NCBI RefSeq assembly: GCF_016342705.1
Contig: NZ_JAEINV010000004.1
Span: 62,001 to 126,000 of the forward strand
Length of the DNA stretch: 64,000 nucleotides
DNA from: Lutibacter sp.
GTDB taxonomy: Bacteria > Bacteroidota > Bacteroidia > Flavobacteriales > Flavobacteriaceae
Direction: 5' to 3'
The notes under the pieces are model-generated. The model was not told the origin of the DNA. It saw only the letters and a list, made by a program, of their open reading frames with translations, and made no database searches. Of the stretch, positions 38,610 through 47,370 are shown piece after piece (position 1 is the stretch's first letter; each line of letters starts with the position of its first letter). The translations under genes and the position numbers were made by a program.

Positions 38610-41600
38610 TTAAAATTGAATGTTAGCTCCAAACATAAAAGACTTAGCTTGAGGGTAATATCCTCTATCTATTCCAAAAGTACTTCCACCAATTTCTGGA
38701 TCATATCCTGTATATTTTGTGAAGGTTAATAAATTTTCTGCAGTTACAAATAATCGTAGTTTTTGAGCCCCAATTTTACTTATTGTAGCTGAAGGTAAAG
38801 AATACCCTAGTTGAATAACTTTAAGTCGTAAATAATCACCATCTTCTAAATAAAAATCTGAAAATCTAGAGAAATTTAGGTTCGTATCTGCCGTGGTTAA
38901 TCTTGGATACGTATTTGATGTGCCCTCACCAACCCATCGGTCTAAAGCTTTTGTTTGATAGTTTGGCGCAGAACCTAAATCAATTCTTCTTAAGCCTTGG
39001 AAAATCTTATTCCCCGCAACTCCTTGAAATGACATACTTACATCAAAACTTTTGTAATCCATATTTAAATTAAAACCAAAGGTGTATTTTGGAATTGGAC
39101 TTCCTAAGTATTGTTTATCGGTATCTTCTATTTTACCATTATCATCAGTATCTACCCAACGGAAATCACCTGGTTTAGCATTTGGTTGAATTACAATACC
39201 TGCACTATTTACATAAGAATCTATTTCTGCTTGATTTTGGAAAATTCCTGCAGTTTTAATTCCATAAAAAGTATTTCTAGCCATTCCAATTTCTGTTCTG
39301 GTTAATGTTCCCATAGATTGGAAACCTACACCACCAGAAATAAATGTTTTCCCTTGACCTAAATATGTAACTTCATTTTCTAAATAAGAAACGTTACCAC
39401 TAGCTCTAAAATTTAACTCACCAAATTGTTTATTAAACCCTAATTCAAGTTCAACACCACGGTTTTCCATATCTGCAACGTTTCCTAAAGGAAGACCAGA
39501 TGCTCCAACAAAACCTGGTATTTCAACACTTTGTAAAATTCCTGTTGTTTTTTTCTTATAAAATTCTAACGTTAAATCTAATGCATGAAATAATTTGGCG
39601 TCAATACCAATATTTGTTTGGGTTGTTTCTTCCCATTTTAAATCTGGATTAGATGGAGCGTTAGGACTTGTTCCAATTTGAACATTTCCGTCTGTACCTA
39701 AAGGATAGTTACTTCCACCAGAAACCAATGCTAAATAACCGAAGTCACCAATAGCATCATTACCTGTTACACCATAACCTCCTCTTACTTTAAGTGTATT
39801 TACAATTGAGTTTTCTTTCCAAAAATCTTCTTTTGACGCAACCCATCCTCCCGAAAAAGAAGGGAAAACTCCATATTTATTGTTTGATCCAAATCTTGAA
39901 GAACCATCTCTTCTTATAACTCCAGTAAATAAATATTTTTCTTTATAATCATAGTTTACTCTTGTAAACAAAGATGTGAGTTTGTGCAAATCATTTGAAT
40001 ATGAACTACCAAATTTATCGCTTTCAGCCACATTATACCTAAATGAAGCCAATCTATAATCACTGGTTGGAAGACCTCTATAAGTTGTGCTAGAACCATA
40101 TGAGTTATTGTCAACATAAACTCCTTGACCTACTAATACTGTGAAATTATGATCTTCAATTTGTTTGGTGTATGAAATTATGTTTTCATTATTCCATCCA
40201 AAATTTTTGTTCATAGTTCTATTAATACTGTTTTCATCATTTATATTATTACCATTCAAATAGTACATTGGTGTAAATCCTTCAAAACCCCAATAACTTA
40301 ATTTAGCTCCTAAAGTTGATCTAATTTTTAAACCCTCCATCGGTGCTATTTCCAGGTATGCATTTCCAACAAAATCATCCGACCAATTGTAATTTCCTAA
40401 CCTTGTACTTACATACGCCAATGGGTTTGTCATATTATTCTGAACAATTGATGAAATTCCATAAGGATTACCGTTTTCATCCGTCATAACTGCATTTCCT
40501 AAATAAGGTATTCCATTTGCTTTTACAGGATCCGTTTCTACTAATGGTGTAATTGGATCTAAATGTAAGGCTGAACTTAAAGGTCCTCCTTGTTCCGCAT
40601 TGGTATTTCCAATATTCAACGTTTTTTGGTGAGAATACCCTAATGTTTGACCTGCAGTAAAAAGTTTAGATATTTTGTGCGTTGAATTTAAACGCATACT
40701 TTTTTTATTTAAACTAGAAATTTCCGGAGTTACAATACCATCTTGCATTTGAATACCAAATGACGCATAGAAATTAGAAACATCATTTCCTCCACTCAAA
40801 CTTATTTCGTGTGAAGATCTTTGCGCATCATCTGCAAATATTGCATTTTGCCAATCAGTCCCTTTTCCAAAAGAACTTGGGTTTGCATAAATTATTTCTC
40901 CACCACCATTTACGGATTGCTCATTCATTATTACAGCATACTCAGTTGCGTTTAATAAACTTAATGTTCTTGCTGCTTTTGAAATACCTGTAAAGCCTGT
41001 GTAGCCTACATTAAGTTTTCCTTGTTTTCCCTTTTTAGTAGTTATTAATATAACGCCTCCAGCTGCTCTAGCACCATAAATTGCTAATGATGCAGCATCT
41101 TTAAGAACTTCCATTGATTCTATGTCTGATTGATTTACAAAACCAATACCTCCATTATCAACAATTACACCGTCAACAACCCAAAGAGGATCATTACCAG
41201 CTTCGGTAAAAGTGGTAATACCACGTACTCTAATAGTTGAAGAAGATCCTGGTTGCCCAGCATTAGCAGCAATAGTTACCCCAGAAACTCTACCTTGTAA
41301 AGCTTGTTCAACACGTCCATTAGGTATATTTTCAATATCTTTAGCTTTCACTGCAGAAATAGCACCTGTTACAACACTTTTCTTTTGAGTTCCATAACCA
41401 ACAACCACAACTTCATCAAGCGCTGCACTACTCATTTGCATGGTAATATTTAGTGGTCCATTGGTAATTGCAATCTCTTGTGTTATAAATCCCATAAAAG
41501 AGACTACGATTGTTTTTGCATTTTCCGATACTTCTAATGAAAATTTTCCATCAAAATCGGTTGAAGTTCCGTTTTTTGTTCCTTTTTCAATTATGGAAGC

Positions 41601-41744
41601 ACCTGGCAAAGCAAAATTGTCTTCAGAAGATATAATAGTACCCGACACAATTTTTTTATTTTGTGCTGAAACCATTAAAAAACTAAAGCATAAAAAAAGA
41701 AAGAAAATCAATCTTAATTTTTCTGTTTGTAATTTAAATTTCAT
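38610..41744 (-). CDS. SusC-type TonB-dependent transporter (enzyme-less triad)
   Basis: The 1044-residue protein has a Sec signal ending at about 28 (FLMVSAQ), a carboxypeptidase-D-like domain (about 32-115), a plug with PLWVVDGVIVDNGG and SMEVLKDAASLAIYGARAAGGVI, and a barrel ending SFMFGANIQF. It opens a three-gene operon and is divergent from the propeller-type regulator, with 219 bp between the two starts. Confidence 0.95.
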   Translation of the reverse strand: MKFKLQTEKLRLIFFLFLCFSFLMVSAQNKKIVSGTIISSEDNFALPGASIIEKGTKNGTSTDFDGKFSLEVSENAKTIVVSFMGFITQEIAITNGPLNITMQMSSAALDEVVVVGYGTQKKSVVTGAISAVKAKDIENIPNGRVEQALQGRVSGVTIAANAGQPGSSSTIRVRGITTFTEAGNDPLWVVDGVIVDNGGIGFVNQSDIESMEVLKDAASLAIYGARAAGGVILITTKKGKQGKLNVGYTGFTGISKAARTLSLLNATEYAVIMNEQSVNGGGEIIYANPSSFGKGTDWQNAIFADDAQRSSHEISLSGGNDVSNFYASFGIQMQDGIVTPEISSLNKKSMRLNSTHKISKLFTAGQTLGYSHQKTLNIGNTNAEQGGPLSSALHLDPITPLVETDPVKANGIPYLGNAVMTDENGNPYGISSIVQNNMTNPLAYVSTRLGNYNWSDDFVGNAYLEIAPMEGLKIRSTLGAKLSYWGFEGFTPMYYLNGNNINDENSINRTMNKNFGWNNENIISYTKQIEDHNFTVLVGQGVYVDNNSYGSSTTYRGLPTSDYRLASFRYNVAESDKFGSSYSNDLHKLTSLFTRVNYDYKEKYLFTGVIRRDGSSRFGSNNKYGVFPSFSGGWVASKEDFWKENSIVNTLKVRGGYGVTGNDAIGDFGYLALVSGGSNYPLGTDGNVQIGTSPNAPSNPDLKWEETTQTNIGIDAKLFHALDLTLEFYKKKTTGILQSVEIPGFVGASGLPLGNVADMENRGVELELGFNKQFGELNFRASGNVSYLENEVTYLGQGKTFISGGVGFQSMGTLTRTEIGMARNTFYGIKTAGIFQNQAEIDSYVNSAGIVIQPNAKPGDFRWVDTDDNGKIEDTDKQYLGSPIPKYTFGFNLNMDYKSFDVSMSFQGVAGNKIFQGLRRIDLGSAPNYQTKALDRWVGEGTSNTYPRLTTADTNLNFSRFSDFYLEDGDYLRLKVIQLGYSLPSATISKIGAQKLRLFVTAENLLTFTKYTGYDPEIGGSTFGIDRGYYPQAKSFMFGANIQF

Positions 41745-41854
41745 AATAATTAATACGTTAAATTTTGGTTAATAATCGAATAGTGTAAATCTATATTTTA
41801 AAAAATCGGCTCCATATTTATTGCCTACGCTTTAATTACACCTTGCAAATGATT

Positions 41855-41869
41855 TGGTTACGTCAACCA
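41855..41869. promoter_or_regulatory. Weak operator-like inverted repeat between susC and the propeller regulator
   Basis: tggtt (41855-41859) and aacca (41865-41869) flank acgtc. Directly beside it gcaaatgatttgg forms another short dyad. It is a candidate site for the adjacent LuxR-type regulator; arms are only 5 bp. Confidence 0.3.
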
Positions 41870-41924
41870 TACATCATTTTTGTTTATTACTTAGTTAATA
41901 GCGATTTAAATTGATTTTTTATGT

Positions 41925-41932
41925 TACATTTG
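41925..41932 (+). promoter_or_regulatory. -7 box (TAnnTTTG) for the propeller regulator gene
   Basis: tacatttg matches the consensus exactly, 31 bp upstream of the ATG at 41964. Confidence 0.5.
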
Positions 41933-41963
41933 AAATCATTATATATAATAAAGTATCTTATTT

Positions 41964-44855
41964 ATGATTCGTAAATATTCTTTTGCTTTCTTAGTTTCAC
42001 TATCTTTTATTGTTCAGGCTCAAATTGATACTGCTTTTTTAAAAAAAGTTAAATCATCCGTTACCGAAACCATTAGTTTTGATAAAAATGATTTCAAATC
42101 TGATTCACAATTTTGGACGATGATTGAAGACCATGATGGTCTATTAATTTTTGGGAATAATGCTGGAATATTAATTTATGATGGTGAATATTGGAAAAAC
42201 GTCTTTTTACCTAACAAATCTTCTGTTAGAAGTTTATTGATGGATGAAAAGGGAGTTATTTGGGTAGGTGGCTATAATGAAATTGGAAATTTAATAAAGG
42301 ATGAATTTGGAAATTACTATTATAAGTCCTTAATGGATTCACTTCATTTAGACACTGTTAATTTTGAAAACACTTGGAAAATACATTCTTTCAATGGTAA
42401 AATAGTTTACAGAACCTTTAAAGAATTAATTGTTATTACTGGTAAAGCTGTTACTCACATAAAAGCAAATCAAGCTTTTACGTATTCTGAAATAGTGAAC
42501 GGTCAATTAATTGTTCAAGATGAAAATAATGGAATTTATTTATTAAATAAAAATGGAGACAAACTAACCAATGCCTTTTATACTAAAGACATTAAAAGCA
42601 ACACTTTAATAGCCTCTTTACCTTTAAACAAGAAAGAAATTTTTTTTATTACCCGAGAAGGTTATGTGTATTTAGCTGATTTAAATTCCAAAACAATCCT
42701 TAAAAAAAATGAACTATTTGAAAAAGGGCATATTGATCCCATAAATTGTGGAATACAAAAAAATGATTCTACCTTACTTTTAGGAACGTTAAGTTCAAAA
42801 ATAATTGAGTTAAAAAACAATGGAGAATTTACCACAACTAACATCACTTTTTCTAAAGTTAAAAACACTGCAATTCTTAATTTTTATAAACTAAAATCAA
42901 ATAATATTTGGGTACTTCAAAACAATGGCATTTCATGTTTAGATTTCAATTCACAATACGCTAACATTTTTGATTACGCTTCAGTTTATGATATTTTAAT
43001 TGATAATGAAACCATTTATTTAGCAACAAATGAGGGCGTTTATTACTTAAATAAATTTGACAATTTTAATTATAAAGTTAATAAAATTGAAGATTTACCG
43101 GGCCAAGTTTGGTCATTAAAAAAAGTAGGGGAAGAAATTATAATAGGTCATAATGATGGGCTTTTTGTTTTAAAAGATAATATTATAAAACGAATAGATA
43201 ACAGAACCGGTTTTTGGAAAATAACACCAATTAAGGGAGAAAAAAATACTTTTCTAGCATCAAGCTACAATGGCTTATTTTTATTAAAAAAAGAACAATC
43301 AAATTGGGTGTTAAAACATCAAATTGATGGGTTTGACGAATCTACTAGAGATATTCTCGCCGCCGATGAACCAAATACTTATTGGGTGTGTCATGGCTAC
43401 AAAGGCGTTTATAGATTAGTCATCAATTCAGAAAATACACGCGTAGAATCCGTTGAGCACTTTACTACAAATAATGGTTTTAAATCGCCTTTCAATATCA
43501 ACGTAGTAAATTATAAAGGACAAATTGTTTTCACTACAAATAATGGTATTTATACATTTAATAGGAACACCAAAACTTTTATACCTGAACCAACGTTAAA
43601 TTCAATTTTAGCCCCTTCAAAAAACACAAGGAAGTTACTATTTACAATGGAAAAAACTTGGTTTGTACAAGATGATGAAGCTGGATATTTTTTGAATAAT
43701 AACGAAAAAAAAATCATAAAAACACCTTTTTTAAATTTAAAAGGGACATTTAATGAAGGAATGGAATGTATTTTACCTTATAATAACTTTATATTTTTTG
43801 GTACAAAAGACGGCATGTTTTTGTATGATATTAATAATTACAATAGCCAAAATACCTTTACATCTTTTAGCAGCATAACTTATACAAAGGGGATAAATAA
43901 AAATTCAGCTTCTTTACAATCTGATAATAACATAAAAATACCTAATAATTCTGATATTTTAAGATTTGAATTTAGTGCTCCCAAAATTGCACCTTATACT
44001 AATGTCCAGTATCGCTATTTTCTAGAAGGGTCAGATGAAAACTGGTCTTCATGGTCTTCAAACCCCTTTAAAGAATATACAAAATTAAGTCATGGTCAAT
44101 ATGTATTTAAAGTAAAAAGCAGAAGTAACACTGGAGTTGAGGGAAAAGAGGTGTCTTATGCTTTCACAATACTACCTACCTGGTATCAAACCAAACTTGC
44201 TTATTTTTTATACATATCACTGTTTTGTATTATTACTTTTTTACTTTATCAACTCATTTTAAAAAAAATTGAAGGTGAAAAAAGAAAAACTAAATTAGAA
44301 ACTTTAAAAGACCAAAAGTTAATTAGGCTAGAATTAGAACAACTTAAATTATCAATTGAAAAAAAGAAAATTAAAGATGATAATAACCATTTAGAGATGG
44401 ATTTAATTGATAAAAGTAAAGAATTGGCAAATTATACTTTATTGTTAAGCAAAAGAAAAGAAGCTTTTATAGAATTAAGTAATGATCTAAAGCAACTGAA
44501 AGATATTGTTAAGAATAATGAGTCAAAAAATAAGATTGTACAAATATTTAAAAAGTTAAATCAGAACAGTATAGGAGACAAATATTTAGAAATATTTGAT
44601 GTTAATTTTGAAAGGGTTCACAACAATTTTTTTATGGATTTAAAACAAATCGATGCAACATTCTCTCAACGCGAATTAAGATTGTGTGCTCTAATTAAAA
44701 TGAATTTAACAAATAAAGAGATTTCACATATTTTAAATATTTCCAATAGAGGTGTTGAAACTGCTCGATATAGAATTCGTAAAAAACTGAACTTGCCATC
44801 ATCAGAAAGTCTCACCTTATTTTTAGAGAATTTAACTATTGAAACAAATGACTAA
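41964..44855 (+). CDS. Propeller / Y_Y_Y membrane regulator with C-terminal LuxR-like HTH
   Basis: The 963-residue protein has a signal peptide (to about 19, VQAQ), a long periplasmic region of two-component-regulator propeller repeats (about 45-640; for example GLLIFGNNAGILIYDGEYW and VIWVGGYNEIGN), a Y_Y_Y domain (about 660-735, with VQYRYFLEGSDENWSSWS), one membrane helix (about 746-765), a coiled coil (about 767-850) and a LuxR-like helix-turn-helix (900-963, LTNKEISHILNISNRGVETARY). Unlike hybrid two-component sensors it has no kinase or receiver domain, so ligand binding outside must reach the HTH directly through the membrane. Position points to control of the divergent susC-susD-PKD operon. 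Confidence 0.88.
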   Translation: MIRKYSFAFLVSLSFIVQAQIDTAFLKKVKSSVTETISFDKNDFKSDSQFWTMIEDHDGLLIFGNNAGILIYDGEYWKNVFLPNKSSVRSLLMDEKGVIWVGGYNEIGNLIKDEFGNYYYKSLMDSLHLDTVNFENTWKIHSFNGKIVYRTFKELIVITGKAVTHIKANQAFTYSEIVNGQLIVQDENNGIYLLNKNGDKLTNAFYTKDIKSNTLIASLPLNKKEIFFITREGYVYLADLNSKTILKKNELFEKGHIDPINCGIQKNDSTLLLGTLSSKIIELKNNGEFTTTNITFSKVKNTAILNFYKLKSNNIWVLQNNGISCLDFNSQYANIFDYASVYDILIDNETIYLATNEGVYYLNKFDNFNYKVNKIEDLPGQVWSLKKVGEEIIIGHNDGLFVLKDNIIKRIDNRTGFWKITPIKGEKNTFLASSYNGLFLLKKEQSNWVLKHQIDGFDESTRDILAADEPNTYWVCHGYKGVYRLVINSENTRVESVEHFTTNNGFKSPFNINVVNYKGQIVFTTNNGIYTFNRNTKTFIPEPTLNSILAPSKNTRKLLFTMEKTWFVQDDEAGYFLNNNEKKIIKTPFLNLKGTFNEGMECILPYNNFIFFGTKDGMFLYDINNYNSQNTFTSFSSITYTKGINKNSASLQSDNNIKIPNNSDILRFEFSAPKIAPYTNVQYRYFLEGSDENWSSWSSNPFKEYTKLSHGQYVFKVKSRSNTGVEGKEVSYAFTILPTWYQTKLAYFLYISLFCIITFLLYQLILKKIEGEKRKTKLETLKDQKLIRLELEQLKLSIEKKKIKDDNNHLEMDLIDKSKELANYTLLLSKRKEAFIELSNDLKQLKDIVKNNESKNKIVQIFKKLNQNSIGDKYLEIFDVNFERVHNNFFMDLKQIDATFSQRELRLCALIKMNLTNKEISHILNISNRGVETARYRIRKKLNLPSSESLTLFLENLTIETND

Positions 44856-44936
44856 TCAAAAAGACTAAAAGGTCACATACGTTTTTAGCTGAAACTATGT
44901 TTATACAGTTCTAGAAATTTCTCTTTTATAAATTAA

Positions 44937-44970
44937 CAAAGCCTGATAATAAAATAATTATCAGGCTTTG
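44937..44970. terminator. Hairpin terminator between the propeller regulator and the tRNA 3'-end copy
   Basis: A perfect 14-bp stem: caaagcctgataat (44937-44950) against attatcaggctttg (44957-44970), 6-nt loop. It may end the regulator gene on plus, or be the old trailer terminator of the tRNA gene on minus, since it lies just beyond the tRNA-end copy. Confidence 0.8.
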
Positions 44971-44976
44971 TTTTAA

Positions 44977-44993
44977 GTACCCCGAGTGGGAAT
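44977..44993 (-). repeat. Displaced copy of the tRNA-Leu 3' end (candidate attachment-site remnant)
   Basis: gtaccccgagtgggaat is identical over 17 nt to 56909-56925, which is the T-arm end, acceptor stem and discriminator of tRNA-Leu(CAA), in the same orientation. The match stops at once on both sides. A hairpin terminator follows on the minus strand, as it does for the intact tRNA. Confidence 0.75.
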
Positions 44994-45123
44994 TTTTAAC
45001 GCTATTATCATACTGTTAATGTGTATTTTAGAGATTTTCAGTACCATATTAGTACCATTAATATTTTAATATCAGAAAAATATAACCTTTCCAAAACAAG
45101 TTCTGAATGAAAATAAATTAAAA

Positions 45124-45180
45124 ACAATAACCTTGATTCAAACCATAAACCAAGGCTATTATCAACTTAAAATAAATGAA
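45124..45180 (-). repeat. Intergenic hairpin repeat, copy 1 (after GH97)
   Basis: ataaccttg and caaggctat form a hairpin (one G-T pair), and the minus strand then runs into T-rich sequence. A related copy lies at 47307-47366 between GH13 and GH97: both share ccaaggctatta, then ..ca.ct.aaaata.atgaa. It probably terminates or stabilises the operon transcript. Confidence 0.6.
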
Positions 45181-45215
45181 ATTGTTAATTTTTAAAAAAA
45201 TAAAATTTTATTTAA

Positions 45216-47291
45216 TTATTCAACCAAACTAACTTTAATCGCTGTTCCACCACCTGGAGCAAGAATCAGTGTTATTATTGACTCACTATCTATATTTTGC
45301 TTTGAAATATCAATAGGATAAGGATTGCTTTTATAGTTTGCTTCTTTTCCATCTGTATAAATTTCTGCAGTATATTTTTTAGTTGAATCCAAAAAAGAAA
45401 AAGATACTTTTATTTCTCGTTTTTCACTATTTGTAATTGCTCCCAAATACCAATTTTTTGCTTCCCAATCTTTACGTGCAATCACAACATATTCACCTAT
45501 TTTCGCATCCAAAACTTTTGTTTCTGACCAAATAGATGGCACTTCTTTTACAAATTTAAAAGCTGGTTTTCCAACATAATTTTCTGGTAAATCTGATGCC
45601 ATTTGCAAAGGGCTAAAAAGCACCGCATATAATGCCAATTGTTTTGCAAGTGTGGTTTGCACTTTAGCTCCTTGAACAGATTTATAATCAAATCCAAAGT
45701 TCCCAGGAGTAAAATCCATTGGGCCTGAAAGCATACGTGTAAAAGGTAATATGGTAGTGTGTTCTGGTGGATTTCCTCCATCGTTAGACCAAGCATTGTA
45801 TTCTTGCCCTCTAGCACCTTCTTGTGTCATTAAATTCGGGTAGGTACGTTGTAAACCTGTCCCTTTTACAGGTTCATGATTATCAATCATAATATGATAT
45901 TTTGCAGCGGTTTCAATTACTTTTCGGTAATGACGCACACCGAATTGACTATCATGCCATTCTTTTTTGTCTAAATATTTATTTACATAACCTGTTTTTA
46001 CTGCATTTACGCCCATTTTATTATATAATTCAAAAGCTGCTTCCAATTGATTTTCATAATGACTTGCAGCGCCAGCAGTTTCATGATGGCCAATTAATCT
46101 TACGCCTTTTTTAGCTGCATAACTACTAATTTCCTCAATATCAAAATCTGGATATGGTTGTGTAAAACTGAATGAAGTACCATCAGCTGTCCAATCTCCG
46201 TCCCAACCAACATTCCAACCTTCAACTAAAACACCATTAAAGCCATTTTCAGCAGCAAAATCTATGTATTCTTTTGTGTTTTTGGTAGTTGCACCGTGCT
46301 TTTCTCCAGATCCCCAAGTGTATTTTTCTAAATGCATTCCCCACCAAATACCAATATATTTTGAAGGTTCTATCCACGATAAATCTTCAATTTTAGATGG
46401 TTCATTTAAATTTAACATTAAAGTTGAGGTTACTAACTCTCCTGGATTTTCCGCAATAATAATTGTTCTCCAAGGCGTTTCAAAAGGTGTTTTTGTGTAC
46501 ACTTTTACACCATCAGCCCAAGGAACTAATTCACTTTGAAATTTATTTTTTTCTGTATATCTCAAAGTCATAGAAGCAAAATCAGTTAAATTAGCTTCGT
46601 GAATTGCTAAATACATTCCATCTTTTGTTTCAAAAGTTGCAGGCGTATTTATAGTCTCTGTTTTGCTTATTGGAGATTTTCTGTATAAACTTTCATAATA
46701 ACTATTATCAGAATGTACTGGAATCCACCAAACACTGTGTTCTTCAGGAAACGTAAATTCCGTTAATTCATTGGAAATTTTTACTTCGTTTAAATTTGGT
46801 TGTTCTGGAAAATAATATCTAAATCCTAATCCATCATTAAATACCTTAAAAATGATATCAACCAATCTTTTATCGCCTGACGTTTCTTGTAAATGAACCG
46901 TCAGTTTTGTGTGTTGATCTTTAATAGTTTTAAATTCTCCCCAAGGCTGTTCCCAAGTTGTATTTACTGAGTCAATTTCAGAATTTATGATTTTAAATCC
47001 ATTTGTCATTTTCTGATTTTCAACAAATTCAAAGCCCATTTTTGAAGTTGTAATAATTGATTTTTTACTTGAAGTTAGTTCATATTGTGGTTCTCCAGAT
47101 GCACTTAAACTAAAAGTAAGTTGATTTTTATTATTAGGAGATGAAATAGTTAAAATTTCATCAACATTTGTACATGAGTTTAAAATAATTACAAAAAATG
47201 TAAGTATGGATAAGGCTTGTATTTTAAAGTTCATTATATGATTTAATTTGGCGTTGCTAAATGCAGTTTTAATGTTGAATTTATTTTTCAT
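45216..47291 (-). CDS. susB: GH97 alpha-glucosidase (SusB-like, inverting type)
   Basis: The 691-residue protein carries a lipobox at LNSC (Cys 40); an inner Met at residue 20 (47234) would give a more ordinary lipoprotein signal and may be the true start. An N-terminal beta-sandwich (about 45-300) precedes the GH97 barrel. The inverting-type residues are visible: E404 in GHHETAG, E473 in IDNHEPVKGTG and E491/E497 in QEGARGQEYN. The site where retaining members keep a catalytic Asp is G434 in VKTGYV, as in SusB. It should release glucose from malto-oligosaccharides, and is the last gene of the starch operon. Confidence 0.9.
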   Translation of the reverse strand: MKNKFNIKTAFSNAKLNHIMNFKIQALSILTFFVIILNSCTNVDEILTISSPNNKNQLTFSLSASGEPQYELTSSKKSIITTSKMGFEFVENQKMTNGFKIINSEIDSVNTTWEQPWGEFKTIKDQHTKLTVHLQETSGDKRLVDIIFKVFNDGLGFRYYFPEQPNLNEVKISNELTEFTFPEEHSVWWIPVHSDNSYYESLYRKSPISKTETINTPATFETKDGMYLAIHEANLTDFASMTLRYTEKNKFQSELVPWADGVKVYTKTPFETPWRTIIIAENPGELVTSTLMLNLNEPSKIEDLSWIEPSKYIGIWWGMHLEKYTWGSGEKHGATTKNTKEYIDFAAENGFNGVLVEGWNVGWDGDWTADGTSFSFTQPYPDFDIEEISSYAAKKGVRLIGHHETAGAASHYENQLEAAFELYNKMGVNAVKTGYVNKYLDKKEWHDSQFGVRHYRKVIETAAKYHIMIDNHEPVKGTGLQRTYPNLMTQEGARGQEYNAWSNDGGNPPEHTTILPFTRMLSGPMDFTPGNFGFDYKSVQGAKVQTTLAKQLALYAVLFSPLQMASDLPENYVGKPAFKFVKEVPSIWSETKVLDAKIGEYVVIARKDWEAKNWYLGAITNSEKREIKVSFSFLDSTKKYTAEIYTDGKEANYKSNPYPIDISKQNIDSESIITLILAPGGGTAIKVSLVE

Positions 47292-47306
47292 AATTGAAAA
47301 AACTTA

Positions 47307-47366
47307 AATAATAACCTCAATTTCAAATTAATAAAACCAAGGCTATTACCACTCAAAATAGATGAA
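47307..47366 (-). repeat. Intergenic hairpin repeat, copy 2 (between GH13 and GH97)
   Basis: aataacct and aggctatt pair around an AT-rich loop. The sequence is a diverged copy of 45124-45180. In the minus direction it lies after the GH13 stop and just before the GH97 start, where it could attenuate GH97 expression. Confidence 0.6.
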
Positions 47367-47370
47367 TCTT

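Larger units (their letters stand above)
44856..45215. other. Intergenic region holding a terminator, a tRNA 3'-end duplicate and short repeats
   Basis: This gene-free 360 bp contains, in order, a hairpin terminator (44937-44970), a 17-bp exact match to the tRNA-Leu 3' end (44977-44993), two agtaccat repeats with period 11 (45040-45047, 45051-45058), and a hairpin repeat (45124-45180) that also occurs upstream of GH97. No integrase remnant can be read in any frame. Confidence 0.7.

Noticed and set aside
16430-41744. A single large PUL made of the first three SusCD pairs
   Set aside because: Terminators at 16358-16397, 25731-25767, 33216-33253 and 36171-36205, separate regulators and changing enzyme content indicate separate loci lying side by side.
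44994-45215. Integrase remnant next to the tRNA-end copy
   Set aside because: No frame shows tyrosine- or serine-recombinase motifs; only short repeats are visible.
45548-46539. Several open frames of 70-91 codons on either strand inside GH97
   Set aside because: They are shadows of the GH97 frame, which has intact catalytic motifs.
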